Part shown: piece by piece, positions 14,801 to 28,137 of the stretch
Position numbering within the stretch: the first letter of the stretch is position 1
Layout of the letters: each line of letters starts with the position of its first letter
From: Heliocidaris erythrogramma
Lineage: Eukaryota > Echinodermata > Echinoidea > Camarodonta > Echinometridae
Length of the DNA: 64,000 nt
Direction of reading: 5' to 3'
NCBI GenBank assembly: GCA_025617745.1
Contig: CM046855.1
Span: 15,531,880 to 15,595,879 of the forward strand
Translations under genes and position numbers: made by a program
Notes under the pieces: model-generated
Databases searched by the model: none
Told to the model about the DNA's origin: nothing
The model's input: the letters and a program-made list of their open reading frames with translations, nothing else

Positions 14801-17800
14801 TGAACTTGAACTTTAATAAACCTGACATTAATCAACATCAGCTGTTCCAGAGTAGAACAAGAGATTAAAAGAGATTTTCTAATGGAATGTCCTTGTATAC
14901 CGTTATATTTCAGAGGACCATTGGTATTGGTACAGATGGGACTAGGGGTGATGAGTCGAGGTAGCCTAGGGGCTCAACAACTCACCCATCTTTATCTGGC
15001 TAATGATCAGATTGATGAGGCAAGTCTATATAACTTCAAAATAAAGCAGATTATAATTTATGGATGTTTTTTTTTTATATATCTATGATTTGGTTCCATT
15101 ATATTTGAAATTGATTTTTATTTGAAGGCAATAAGCCAGTTTGTCATGGTGTTTTGCACTTGAGTCCTTAAAGGGCATTTGTACCAGCTTGTGAAATCTA
15201 CTTCTACAGAACCCAGATATGTGTTCATGAAAGTTATGTCATCATTCACATATGCACCATCGGTGCATTTCTTAATATCTCAGTGGAAATGTTATTGTTA
15301 AAGGGGGGAAATAGAAGCTTATAATTCATCTCCATCAGTTTAGGAGTGGTTTTCTAAAAAAGAAAAATAGGCAGGGTTTAACATCCCTGTGTTTATCCGT
15401 GGCAAATCTACAATGCATGTAGATGTGACTGTGATGTACATAAATGTAAATGCTAATAATACCTTGGGGAAAAGTTATTAAATTTTCAATGTGTTTGATG
15501 ATTAGGCCACCCATCTGCTTTCTGCTCTGAACTGGAACACAGCAAGCAGTACCTGTTTTGCTTGTTTATCAGCCATAGTAAATCACCTGCTTCGACTTCC
15601 ACTTGATGCAGTCAGAGAAGGTAAGCATTAGTACTTCTAAGATGGTGCTGATCTGAGGTCAAATTTCATTAACTGATCTAAAAAGAGTGTTGAAATACAC
15701 TATTCTTTTTCATGAAATTCACTTGGAGACATTTTGAGGGAAAAATAGTAGTAAAGAGTAATTTAGATCTGAAAAGCTCTGAAATAGCTCTGGAAAAGTA
15801 TTTCGTGTCCTATTTTGGCGTAAGTATTAGGCACTATTAATCAGTTTATAAATGCTACTCTTTGATACAAAGCTGCATTATTTTTCATTTGATGTGATGT
15901 GACATGGTTTATTCAACATGGAAATCATTGCAGCCAAAAGCTGAACGGAGATTCTGTTAAATTCCGTGAAATAAAAATTAAGAAAAAATACTTTTAATGA
16001 TTCATGCCTGATAGCCATGGAGAGGTGCTGAGATAGCAATAGGTAACTGAGAGACTTGTCTCATGAGTGGTAAATTCTGTCAAAGAATTGACTATATTTT
16101 GATTAAACAGCTTGCTTTTTGTGCTGGAAACAGGAAATGGTACTTGCCCTGAAAGTTTGATCAGTTTTGATGATCTGTTTGTGCTCAGTTCAACAATGAA
16201 ACACAGAATTAAACCTCAAATTTTGAGTCCTGAAAATTCTTTCATTTATAATGATTCCCAGAGTCTATGGCATAGAAGGGATTAATTAAATGAGCGCCTC
16301 ATGCACCTCCTTTTGATCTCTTTGTTTGTTCTCCTGATATCGTAGCTGCTTTGGAGACTAGTCTGGGTTCATTCTATGCCCCTCTCAGACCTTTGTCGGA
16401 GGTCATCGTTGTGGAGTATCGGGATGCAGTCAGCCGACTCGCCCGCAGATTCTTCCAGTTTCTACTCAGGTGAGTTTCCTGTTCTTTCCACCATCCAAGG
16501 GGAGTAGGGCTCTATTTTCCTACCTCCCATCAGTCTGGCATTTTCTGATGAAATTACAATAACTCAAAGCTCTCGTTCTAACTGTTATCCAAATTATCCA
16601 AATGAAACTAAACACTGAAAATACCCCATTCATCCTGTGTTAGTTTTCCGACACATGCTATGGTCAAAATTGTCAGCATCCTACACTAATTGAATTCCTA
16701 ATTTAGGTATTTGAAATTATCTAATCATATTTCAAATATTATACGTAACCTCAACCGTAACCCTCTACCGTGACCTAATCTAAAACCTAATTGCAACCCT
16801 AACCCTAATTGTTGCTGGAGCAAATATCGGGGCTGACCCCTTTGTGCCATTAGTCTGATGAAAACCCAATTTTTTGCAAGTATTGTAGTAACAATAATGA
16901 TAATGATAGTTGGATTTATGAAGAGCTTTTATCTGAGGATGCAATTCGTTGAATACTATTACCCCAGTTTGTAGGACCATTTAAAGTGTCTCTGAGGACC
17001 CTCCCAAAACAATTTGCATACATTTTGAATGTATGAAATTAACCCCAAATAACTTACCCGGCATTCTACAGGTTAACGGTTAAGGAGTTTGAAGAAAATA
17101 AAGGATAACATTAAACGTTCAACACACGGAACTCAAGGTGGACTTGAGTTCTGCACAAGCAGTTTTCTGTGCGTGTGTGTTTTTTCATGCGTGCATGTTC
17201 AGCGAACGCCACAAAGCGATAGTGGAATTATCGCAATCGCATTATTGCTTTGTCGTCTGCTATGTCCTGTTCTGGGGCTGACAAAACACTCAAGTACAAA
17301 AGAACCCAACATTTCTAATTTTTTTGATTTGCCTTCATCCTCAGTTCCCTTGTGAAATTTCCTGTACATGTACATGTTTCCTTCTCTATCAATTTATCTG
17401 ACACTTACTTTTGGTGGATGAATATCAAATATTGTGTTGTATATTTGCTTATTTATGTTTCATTTGGGTCTGCAGCTTTAAAAAAACAACAAATGAAAGA
17501 AGTATACAGTGCAAATTGTTTTTATCAAATCGAAAGCTGATGTGGGGCGTAACTTACAGAGAATCTACATCCCAAAATGAAACAACAAATGAATGAAGTA
17601 TACAACACAAAATATGTTTATTGAATCAAAAATTGATTTGGTGCTTAAGTGATTCTGCAACCCAAACAAAATGAAAGATGTATGTACTATAGGGCAGGTC
17701 CAAGCTATTCTCCCATTTGTGGACAAAATTTCAAACTTGTCAAAAATATGGCAATGTATACCTCATTTTAAAGTTAAAACCTTCAGTATTATGGTTCTCT

Positions 17801-20800
17801 TATAATTAAAATCATTTGACGTAGAGGGCGCTAATGAGATTTAAGAATGATAATTCCCATAGACTTTGTGCATGGGCAGCCCATGTACAAAGTCTATAGG
17901 AGTTTTCACTTTTTGAACTTGTAAGCCCCCTCCCTTCCACAAACTTTCAGCAAATTGTAAAGTTTTGTGCTTACCAAATTTTCAAACACTTATTCGTTTG
18001 TAAACGAGTCATAAATCATGAAAAGTAATTTTCCATAGTATAGTAATAATGCATTTTTCACAGAAATTAGTAATACCTATTTGGACGTATTATAGCAATA
18101 AATTGTCCTGTATGTCACATGTCCCATATGTTACATGCAGACCATCAGATTTGCATCTATTAAGCATCAGTAACATGTGGCATTTTTTTTTATGCCGCCG
18201 CCCGCTGACGGTGGTGCCAGAGTCATTGGCCCGTATTCTGAACTCTGGTTTAACTTAAACCGCGGTCTAAGTGTGGTTTAAACCCAGCCTAAACCTGCCG
18301 TTTAAACCAGAATCCTAGAAAATAACATTCTGAACTCTGGTTTAACATAAACTCCAGTCTAGTGTGTTTTAACTTTGTACAGAACTTTAGACTGGACTTG
18401 CGGTTTAAGTCACTTTTAATTAAACTCTGATTTAGCTTAGACTGGAGTTTAAGTTAAACCGGAGTTCAGAATATGGGCCATTATGTTTTCGGGTTGTCCG
18501 TCCGTCCGTCCTGCTTTCTTTTTCGTGCAATAACTCAAGAACCACACAAGGTATGAACTTCAAACTCAGTGCTTGTATGTATCACCATAGGAAGATGATC
18601 TGATTAGATTTTGGGGTACTTTGGTCAAAGGTCAAGGTCACAGAGGTCAATTTCTGAAATTTCTGGTGTTAGCCTTGTTCTCGCGGTAACTCAATAACCA
18701 TTTGAGGGATGAAATTCAAACTTGGAACTAGTATGCATCTCCATGGCGAGACGAACTGATTAGATTTTTGTTCATGTTGGTCAAAGGTGACAGGTCATAG
18801 AGGTCATTATACAGGTGTATGTGAAATTAAAGTGTTTTTTATGTTATCACCATATCTCAACTATTTTGTATTCATGACTAGGAGGAGATAAAGTGCTCAG
18901 ACTTTTGGGTTATAAGGTTTAAGGTCAAATGTCAAAGAGGTCAATTAACATGTAATTAGAGGATTTTTAGCTCACCTGAGCCTAAGGCTCGAGTGAGCTA
19001 TTGCGATGGAAATTTGTCCGTCGTCCGTCGTGCGTCGTGCGTCGTGCGTCGTGCGTCGTCCGTCGTCCGTTAACTTTTTACATTTTCATCTTCTTCTCCA
19101 AAACCCATGATCGGAATTCAACCAAACTTGGTAGGAATCATCCTTAGGGGTAGAAGACCCAAAGTTGCTAAAATGATACATGTGGCCCCCAGGGGGGCCC
19201 AGGGGGAGGGCCCCCAATTGTAAAAGCTATGTAAATTTCAAACATCATCTTCTCCAGAACCAGGCATAGCTCAGACTTGGTATTGTGTATGGAGATACCT
19301 CTATAGATGAAGAATGAATGTTGTTCATGAAATTTCTCTGAGTGGCCCTATAGGGGCCCTGCGGGGGTAACATACTGGAGGGGGGGGGCGCTGCCAGGCA
19401 AAATGTACATTCTGATCTTCTTCTCCAAAACACATGATCGGAATTCAACCAAACTTGGTAGGAATCATCCTTAGCGGTAGGGGACCCAAAGTTGCTAAAA
19501 TGGTACATGTGGCCCCCAGGGGGGCCCAGGGGGAGGGCCCCCAATTGTAAAAGCTATGTAAATTTCAAACATCTTCTTCTCCAGAACCAGGCATAGCTCA
19601 GACTTGGTATTGTGTATGGAGATACCTCTATAGATGAAGAATGAATGTTGTTCATGAAATTTCTCTGAGTGGCCCTATAGGGGCCATGCGGGGGTAACAT
19701 ACTGGAGGGGGGGGCGCTGCCAGGCAAAATGTACATTCTGATCTTCTTCTCCAAAACACATGATCGGAATTCAACCAAACTTGGTAGGAATCATCCTTAG
19801 GGCTAGGGGACCCAAAGTTGCTAAAATGGTGCATGTGGCCCCCAATTGTAAAAGCTATGTAAATTTCAAACATCTTCTTCTCAAGAACCAGGCATAGCTC
19901 AGACTTGGTATTGTGTATGGAGATACCTCTATAGATGAAGAATGAATGTTGTTCATGAAATTTCTCTGAGTGGCCCTATAGGGCCCCTGTGGGGGTAACA
20001 TACTGGAGGGAGGGAGGGGGGGCACTGCCAGGCAAAATGTACATTCTGATCTTCTCCAAAACACATGATCGGAATTCAACCAAACTTGGTAGGAATCATC
20101 CTTAGGGGTAGGGGATTCAAATAATACATGACATTGTAGACCATGGGGTGGGGGGGGGGGGGAATTATGTTAATTTCTAACATCATCTCATATACATGTA
20201 CATCCTCCTAGTTGTTTCAATTTTTAACATATCTCCTGGTGGTGCTGGTGGAGCATGCACCAGATGTGAATTGATCCACCTCAGGTGAGCGTCGTGCCCC
20301 CTGGGGCTCTTGTTATTATGGTTCAATCAAAATTAAAACAAATCAACATGAATGTGCGATACATTTCTGATCTGGCAAGGGCAGAGGCATAAATTTTGAC
20401 TGCGCGCAGTCGCAAATTCATTTTCCATTCCCTCATCTTATCCATCTAGAAATATGCCTTCTAATATTAAAGATGTAAACATCTCTGCTTTCCTCATCAG
20501 CTTATGTTATTTGATTGTATTATAAAAACTCTACCAATTATGTATTGGACCAATATTTATTTTCTGATCATACAGATTTTTGCATAAATATTTACATCTT
20601 TTGGCCCAGTTTTCAACCTCCCACAATTTGAAGTTACACTTGAGTAAATCCTCTTAGTTGCTGCTAATAATTGTCCAGATTTGCAGAGGCCTTTGTTGAG
20701 AAACCTTGTGAAAGAGTAATTTGCTATGGAATTCTATGTTCCATTTGCAGGATTTTTGTAAAAGAGTTTGAAATTTTATTATTGATAAACAGATCCCTTC

Positions 20801-23800
20801 TAATAGTCTCTAATAAGGAAAGGACAGGATAAAAAAAACCCCAAACAAACACAGAAACCAGGATATTAACTGGGAAAATTGAGGGAAAGAGAAGAGTAGG
20901 GAGACTGTTTTTTAATGCAGGATCTGTTAAAAGTAATCCAAGAAAATTGCACATCGCCACAGATTGAAGTAAATGAAAAGTCATAACAGACCATGTCTAG
21001 AATAAGACATGGCATCTATCAAGCAATCAAGGAAGCTTAAATGCACTTGTCATTGTGGTTTGATCAGCATTGTGAGTGTCTGTAAAAGGTGCCTGGCTGG
21101 AAGGTGCATACACTGTTCGTGCAAGCCATGAATCCAATGAGCAGGGCAATAATATGTCTGTAAAGCGCCTAAAGACATCGTAGATGTATTTGGTGCTACA
21201 TAAATCCAGAATGTTATTGTTATTATTGGCTACATGTGTCTTGTACTTGTATGTTTTTATTGTAATTTGCTTGTAACTGAAGTATTCTCTTGTTTCAGAT
21301 ATCAGAGATTTGAAAAGGCCTTTTTGTTAGCTGTTGATCTTCATTCAAGAGACCTGTTTATGGTAAGTACAGCTTGAAGACATTAACAAGTGGACAGCTA
21401 GGCCACTTTGTTGTTTGATAACAAAGAATAATGGAAAGGAAACGTATAGAGAGAAACAGAAGATTAAAATTAGAATATGAACAAGCTGATGGGGAGGAGA
21501 AGAAAGAAGATGTTTTTTAAAGTAAGAAAAGGAGAAAAAATAGAAAGTAAAAAGAAGATGAAAAAGAGTAAAATCAAAGAACAAACAAAAATATAGTGGA
21601 AATATTGAAGAAAAAAGAATGAAGAAAATAATGACTAAGGTTTTTTGGGGGGAGTTATGTAATGATGTGTATAAATCTTTCAGTGTGAAAGGTGAGTGAG
21701 GGCCATGTCTAACTCACCCTGACCTTAAATAATTCTTTAAAAATTATATATAATGGTGATTGGTCCCCTTTTATAAAAACTTTTATTATACAGAAGAAAA
21801 ACGGTGATTTCAATTTTTTTGTATTATTTGTTCATATTTCATTATTGTTTGTTTAATTTTTGTTTCAATATTAACTTTTTTGTATTGTTTGTTGACTTCT
21901 GCTGTTTATTTATTTTGTTCTTGTTTTTACAATATTAACTTTTTCTATTGTTTTGAGTTCTGCTGTAGAGGGGTTTCATCTGAATCAATTGTCATGTATA
22001 TACTGACGGGTAATTAAGGCTAATTTACAAGAAAAATAAGGTAATGCAGTTTCTCTTTTGGTCATACAAAAAAAAAATTGCTCTTTTACAGAGTGGTGAA
22101 AGGTAAATTGATTTTATAGCGGTATTTTATAAAACTTGTAAATAGATTGCAAGACTTGAAATGGAAGGTCAATGCCGTGCAAGACTTGTTTTCTATCAAA
22201 TTTGCTATGTTTTCATCATATATATGTTTTGGTTTGAATCTGTGAGGTTTTTATTTTTTTACTGTTGTCATCATCAAGATGGGATAACCTATTTCTCCCT
22301 CGGATTTATGGGTCTGTTTCTTTCAATACATATATAATACTATTAAAAAGTTTGACACACATATGTTATACTACTTAATTCTAGATGTGGGTGGAGCAGA
22401 CAGTTCCTTAGCAACAGACGCACGTAGAGTATTTGCATTTGTGCAGCCATCTTTAATATGCATGTAATTCAGAATTGCTCATCTTGATATCTCCAGTTTT
22501 AAAAAAACTGGTATTAATTTTTTAAGGGCAGATGAATGTTTAGATCTCATTGATCTGTTAGTAAATCTTCTTTCTAATTACAATAAATCCTCTTCTCTTC
22601 TATTTTTGCCCCATTTGAGAAAATGATGTCAGAAACAATTTATTTCTGTGACACTAAGAATTTGTTATACAAGCCAAAGCATTATTAGTTTCATTGTATA
22701 CATGTAAAAATGAATACTATTAGAAAATTAATGTGATTTTATTTGATGAGGTGATGCTTGTTTGCTTCTTTTACAACAGCTGCTGATCAGTCATACTGTT
22801 TAGGACTATCAGCTTGAGTTCATATTTGTTTTAGGACACCCTCATAGGATACATACTTCCTGGGGGGGTGTTTCATAAAGCTGTTCGTAAAGTTACGCAT
22901 GACTTTACGAACGACTGGAATATGAAATGCCAGATAGGATGCCCAAAGTTTTTCCTAATGTTTTAACAAAGTGTAACTGTATTTTCAATAATCTCAATTA
23001 GATTATGGCAAAAAATATACTTTGCATTAAAAAATGTTTGTTATAATAGTAATGTTAATCTACATCTGCACAGTTCAACTTTAGTTGATGCAGTTAAAAA
23101 TGATTGAGCATCCCATTTGGCTTGTCATATCTAAGTCGTTCGTAAAGTCATGCGTAACTTTACGAACAGCTTTATGAAAAACCCCTCAGGTCAACTACCT
23201 TTTTAAGCCCACCGCACACTATACGATCGACTGCGATCCGATTTAGGACATAAATTGCATTAGCATTAAAGATGGGCTTTAAAAAAAGTAATATCTACCC
23301 GATTCAGGTTCTGAACAATAAAATGAATACTGAACATAGCGTTTTGGTGCGCTGTCAGCTTTATATCCGTAATAAGGGCCAAATCAGTTTCAAATTGTAG
23401 ACCATCTGAGGACTGCTCTGATGTCACTACGACTCAGAGCCGATTTGGCCTTTCCTCATACTAGAAAGCTCGTAATAGGCTGTATTTTCGACTTTACTAT
23501 CTATAGCCCTGGAAAAAATTATTAGACCAGCTCCTTATAAAGGCCAATATGGCAAGTGTTGGCTATATCAGTAATTGAATATTCAGAATGATTTCTACTA
23601 GCTAACTCATAATGAGTGGATGAATACTCCCCAAAGTAATTAGCTTGTGTAATAACTAATCCCTCGGACAATTACCGCCAGGGTAGTTGCCCCTAGGACA
23701 ATTAACCCCTAGGACAATTAACCCCGGACAATTACTTCTAAGGGCACCCTAAGGGATAGGACTTTCAAAACAAAACAGAATCTAAATATCCTAGATGCGA

Positions 23801-26800
23801 ACTGCCTCAGGGATATTCTCTAGGGGTAGGGTTTTTTCGAAAAAATGTCCTAACAGCAGTGGTCTGAGGATAATTGTCCAGGGGCTTTGCCTCATTTTCT
23901 CGTTAAGCCATGCCCACCATTCTGGGGGTAGTTTGTTCAGTTCTTGGTGGAAAATTGCTACATTTGATGATAGCAGCCATGCCTTGTGGCATTCTGTCAA
24001 CAACGTGTTGCCTTTTTTTCCCCTCACAGCAGCTCATTCATGCTGCAAGAATTTTTTGTTTCATAAAATTAATTTTCTAATTTTCTTTAATTTTTATGTC
24101 ATACGCACTTGTCTCAGTAGAATAATGAGAAGCCCATGGTGCTCAGACCAAGAGTAGTAACACTTGAAATTCATCCTCTCAGACATTTATAGTCTATTAG
24201 GTGGTCCAAAAACTCTTTCTGATGGGGAAAAAAGGGGTGTTGTAATTGTCTGGGGAAATTTGTCCTGGCTGTAGTCGTCCCAGTGGTAACTTTCCTGGGG
24301 TAAAAAGTCATAGGGGTAATTGTTATAGTTAGTAGTAGTCCATTGTACATTAATCATGCATTAGCTGTTGATAATCATTTTCCTACTTCCATAGACAATG
24401 GACTTAACACTACTCATATACCCCAAAATGGAGCTGGTCTAATAATATTTTCCAGGGCTGTATATGACTATGAAGAACCTCATTCAAACATAATTATTTT
24501 ATGTGTTTTAAGTATTTATATCAAATGCTATTACATTTTCTTACCAAATTGGATCGCAGACCGATCGTAGAGAGTGCGGTGCACTTTATTTTGAGGGTAG
24601 TGTTGACAAGAGGGTAATTGCTTTAGGGGTAGCTTCCTTGGAGTAGGTATCTTGGAGGTAGGGTGGGGGTAGTTGTGTGGGAAGTAATGGCGTAGGGGCA
24701 GGGTAGTTGTCCTCGGATGATACTCATGTGATACTGTACTTGTTTACTTGGTAAAAATGTTTTACTTTGATTACAATGTAAAAATTGGGAACAAAGAATT
24801 GTTCACTCATTAAAAATGTTGCACATGTATATATTCTGTTTTAAGGTGTACAAAAAATATTACAAAGGAATGTGAATTTTTGAAGTCTTATTTTCAACTT
24901 TTGTAATATCATAGTTCTGTCACATGTGTGATTGAATTATTTATTTATGGAAGAATGAGATTTTGTAAAAATTTTGTTAAATTTTTTGTAGGATACAAAC
25001 TGATTAGCTCCCAAAGGAAATCATTGAGTGATCAATTTGTGTAATTTTCTTTTTGCTCTCCTTTATTTTGCTCAAATTTCACTAATTTATCTGTTTTTCA
25101 ATAAAAATCATGATATCAAGGCTCTTTAAAGAGGCTCTGAGCAGACTCCTGTCTGGATTTTTAAGTATGCCAAGGTATACTTTCTCCAAATCCCTGGGTT
25201 TGCGCATCCTTTTGTCTGCTCATGATTATGTTTTACATGAATTAATACATGCACAGTGCAATTAAAATTGTAGCTTATGTAGCATCCATATTGATAGATA
25301 ACAGACACTTTGAAATGTGTGTATTTAGGTATATATGACAAACAGGCTTTGCTTTGAAAGGGATATCTGGAAAATCTTCATTAAGTTATAGCAAAGGTGA
25401 AACAGGCTTTAAAAGGGATATCTGGAAAATCTTAATTAAAGTTGCAGCAAAGCATAAAGTTGTAGGATTTGCAGTTAATGCATTTCTAATAAGCTTATAA
25501 GTATTCACTTTCCCTAGTTGGTTAGCCTGGCCCCCAGACTAAGGAAGTCTTTTCCCTCTCATTGAAAATACTGTCTGTTTGGAGATAGAAGGGCGTTAAC
25601 TCATATACTTTAGTTAACACCCTTTGAGCTCTTGACAGATGATATAGTGTTTGGTTGACTGTGGAATTAGACTAACTCCAAGTCATCTCAATCAAGATCA
25701 CAAAGAGACTGGGGAAATTGTTGGGATTTTGTTCTGTCTAATTCCAGGAAGATGCCAACATTTTTTTTCGAGAGGGGGAAGATTCTATAAGTCTTGTAGC
25801 TCGACTACTGATTGTCAGACTTTAATCCTGTTTCAAATACACTCTACCACATATATTCATTAGAACAAAAAAAAAAAAAAAGAATTCAAGGGAGCTGAGA
25901 GCAATTTAACTCTGGAAAATGAAGAAAAAACTTAAAATATCACCTTCAGGAATTGACTATACAGTGCATCCCAGGAAAGGGTCTCTCCATGAAATATTTC
26001 AAAATATTTGTAGGAAATGTTCATACCTGTGGATTGCTTAGAGTCTCTTCTAACCAATGGCACCAAAACATCTGGCCATACCGGTATTTTAAGCTCAAGT
26101 GAGCAAAAGCGACTTTTGCGAAAGTGTGCAAAATCCAGACTTGACAAGAATTGGTATTTGTTCTGGCTGGCATTAACAAATTTGAAAACCGTTAAAAGTT
26201 GAGGCTTGGTAAAAGTCTCCCCAAAGGAACATTTCAAAATATGTTCATGAAATTTTCATACAGGTATTGAGAGCTTAGGTTCTCTCCTTTCAAATGACAC
26301 CAAAACATCTAACGATGTTTTTTACGCTTGAGTGAGCAAAAGCCATTGTGAAATGGTGCAAAATCCATGGTTGACAAAAAATTGTATTGATTCTGGTTGG
26401 TATTAGCAAAGTTGAGTCTTTGAAAAGGCTCAGAAAATGTCATATCTTAATCATTAAAAGGCGATTTATGAAAGAAAAGGCTTTGTTTTCTATATGTCCT
26501 GACATCTTCCATCAAAACTTTACGTTGACTGAGAAAGCCAACTTGAATTAAAAACTCGCCAAAATTAACATTTCAAAACACTTGATAAAGTAAATGATTG
26601 CTCACTGAAGCATAAAAATGTTGATGAGATACGTAAGTACATACAGAAAACAGAACCTGTTTTTTCATGAATTGTCTATTATTGATCAAAATATGAAAAT
26701 TTTCGAGCCTTTTCATGACTCTCAACTTTGCTGATACCAGCCAGAACAAATACCAATTCTTGTCAAGTCTGGATTTTGCACCTTTTACAAATGTGGACTC

Positions 26801-28106
26801 TGTTCACTCAAACGTGGAATATCGCCAGATCTTTAGGTGTCATTTATTAGAAGAGACCCTAAGCTATCTACAGGTATGACATTTAGCTTTAAATATTGTG
26901 AAATATTCATTTTAGGAGACTTTTCTGACTGTTAACTTTTTCATGGGATGCACTGTAGATATCCAAAATGAGCACTTGTGATTAAAATGTAGTTTTCCAC
27001 TGTCTGTAGGTAAGTTAACATTGTCATTGCCATAAGGATACTACCGATATACAGGTATTCAGATTTGATTTGGTTCATTTCTCTCAGACTCCGCAGGTTT
27101 CCAGTGCTTATTTCTTTCAAAAAATTACCCATACATTTTATGTATAGGAGACCCATTGAGATGTACATGTATATGTTCTTAGAGAAAAACATATTGTCTT
27201 GAAAGGTAACTATCATTATTTGGGGCTATATTGCTAAACAATCCAAAGTAAAAAGGACATCAAATTCAACAAGTTTGATAAACTGTAGAAGGAAGTGTTT
27301 CTCAACAATTTGATTTGTAAATAAATTTGCGGTATAAAATAAAGAAATATCTTCTTTTACAAACTGAACTATGAATATTTTGCTTGAAACTTTCCGAGAG
27401 GCAAGATTTTGAAATAGATTTCTGCTTTGTACAAACCAGTATTGAAAAGTTGCTTTAAAGTGTACCAATCATCAAAATATGTTTTTCTCTGTATGTTTGG
27501 GGTTCCATATCTCTATACGATGTTCAAAATATGAGCTTTAAATGTTGATTTTAGAATGAGATATTGCTAGTTGAAGTACACCTTCAATAAGAATAGAATA
27601 AGGGCCCTCGTGGAACCCAACTCCGAGTTCGGTTCTTGGGGGGGGGGGGATCTTGCATTTTGTCTATATTCCTTAACATTAACCAATAGAAGGCCAGCTA
27701 GGTAAAGTGTTTTGAGGTTGATTTTATACTTTATAGCTGTATACATACAATTTAAGGGTAAAAGGAATACCACTCTCTCTCCCTCTCATTCACTTCTCTT
27801 TGCCTCATTTACTTCCGTCCCTCCTCTCTCTCTCTCTCTCTCTCTATTTCTTTCTTTCTCATTTTCTATATACCAGTGGTTCTTATTCACATTTTGTTTG
27901 GCTGTATTTATGATTTAATTTTTCAAATTGATTATAATTTGCCTATATTTTGTCTATATGATGTAATTATTTACAGGATATTCACCACCTAGCCATTGAC
28001 AAAGGGGAAATGGCTTTAGCCAATGTGGCCAAGCAGAAGGCTGAAGAAATTGAGCTGGAGATGCCTTCAACATCTGGAACAGGTCAGAATATTGATGATA
28101 GTGATG

Positions 28107-28137
<31 letters not shown>

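Larger units (their letters stand above)
18190..20421 (+). mobile_element. Family A element, copy 2, split by two insertions
   Basis: The start (ATGCCGCCGCCC) at 18192 and the end (GCAGAGGCATAA plus hairpin GACTGCGCGCAGTC at 20398-20411) match the other family A copies. The body is interrupted by a 252-bp palindromic MITE (18228-18479) and by a complete family B element (18966-20314). It lies in WDPCP intron 16. Confidence 0.75.

Noticed and set aside
19245..20079. Repeated minus-strand peptides with near-identical sequence, also at 49908-50410
   Set aside because: They are the family B core repeat read in reverse; stops and frames vary between units.
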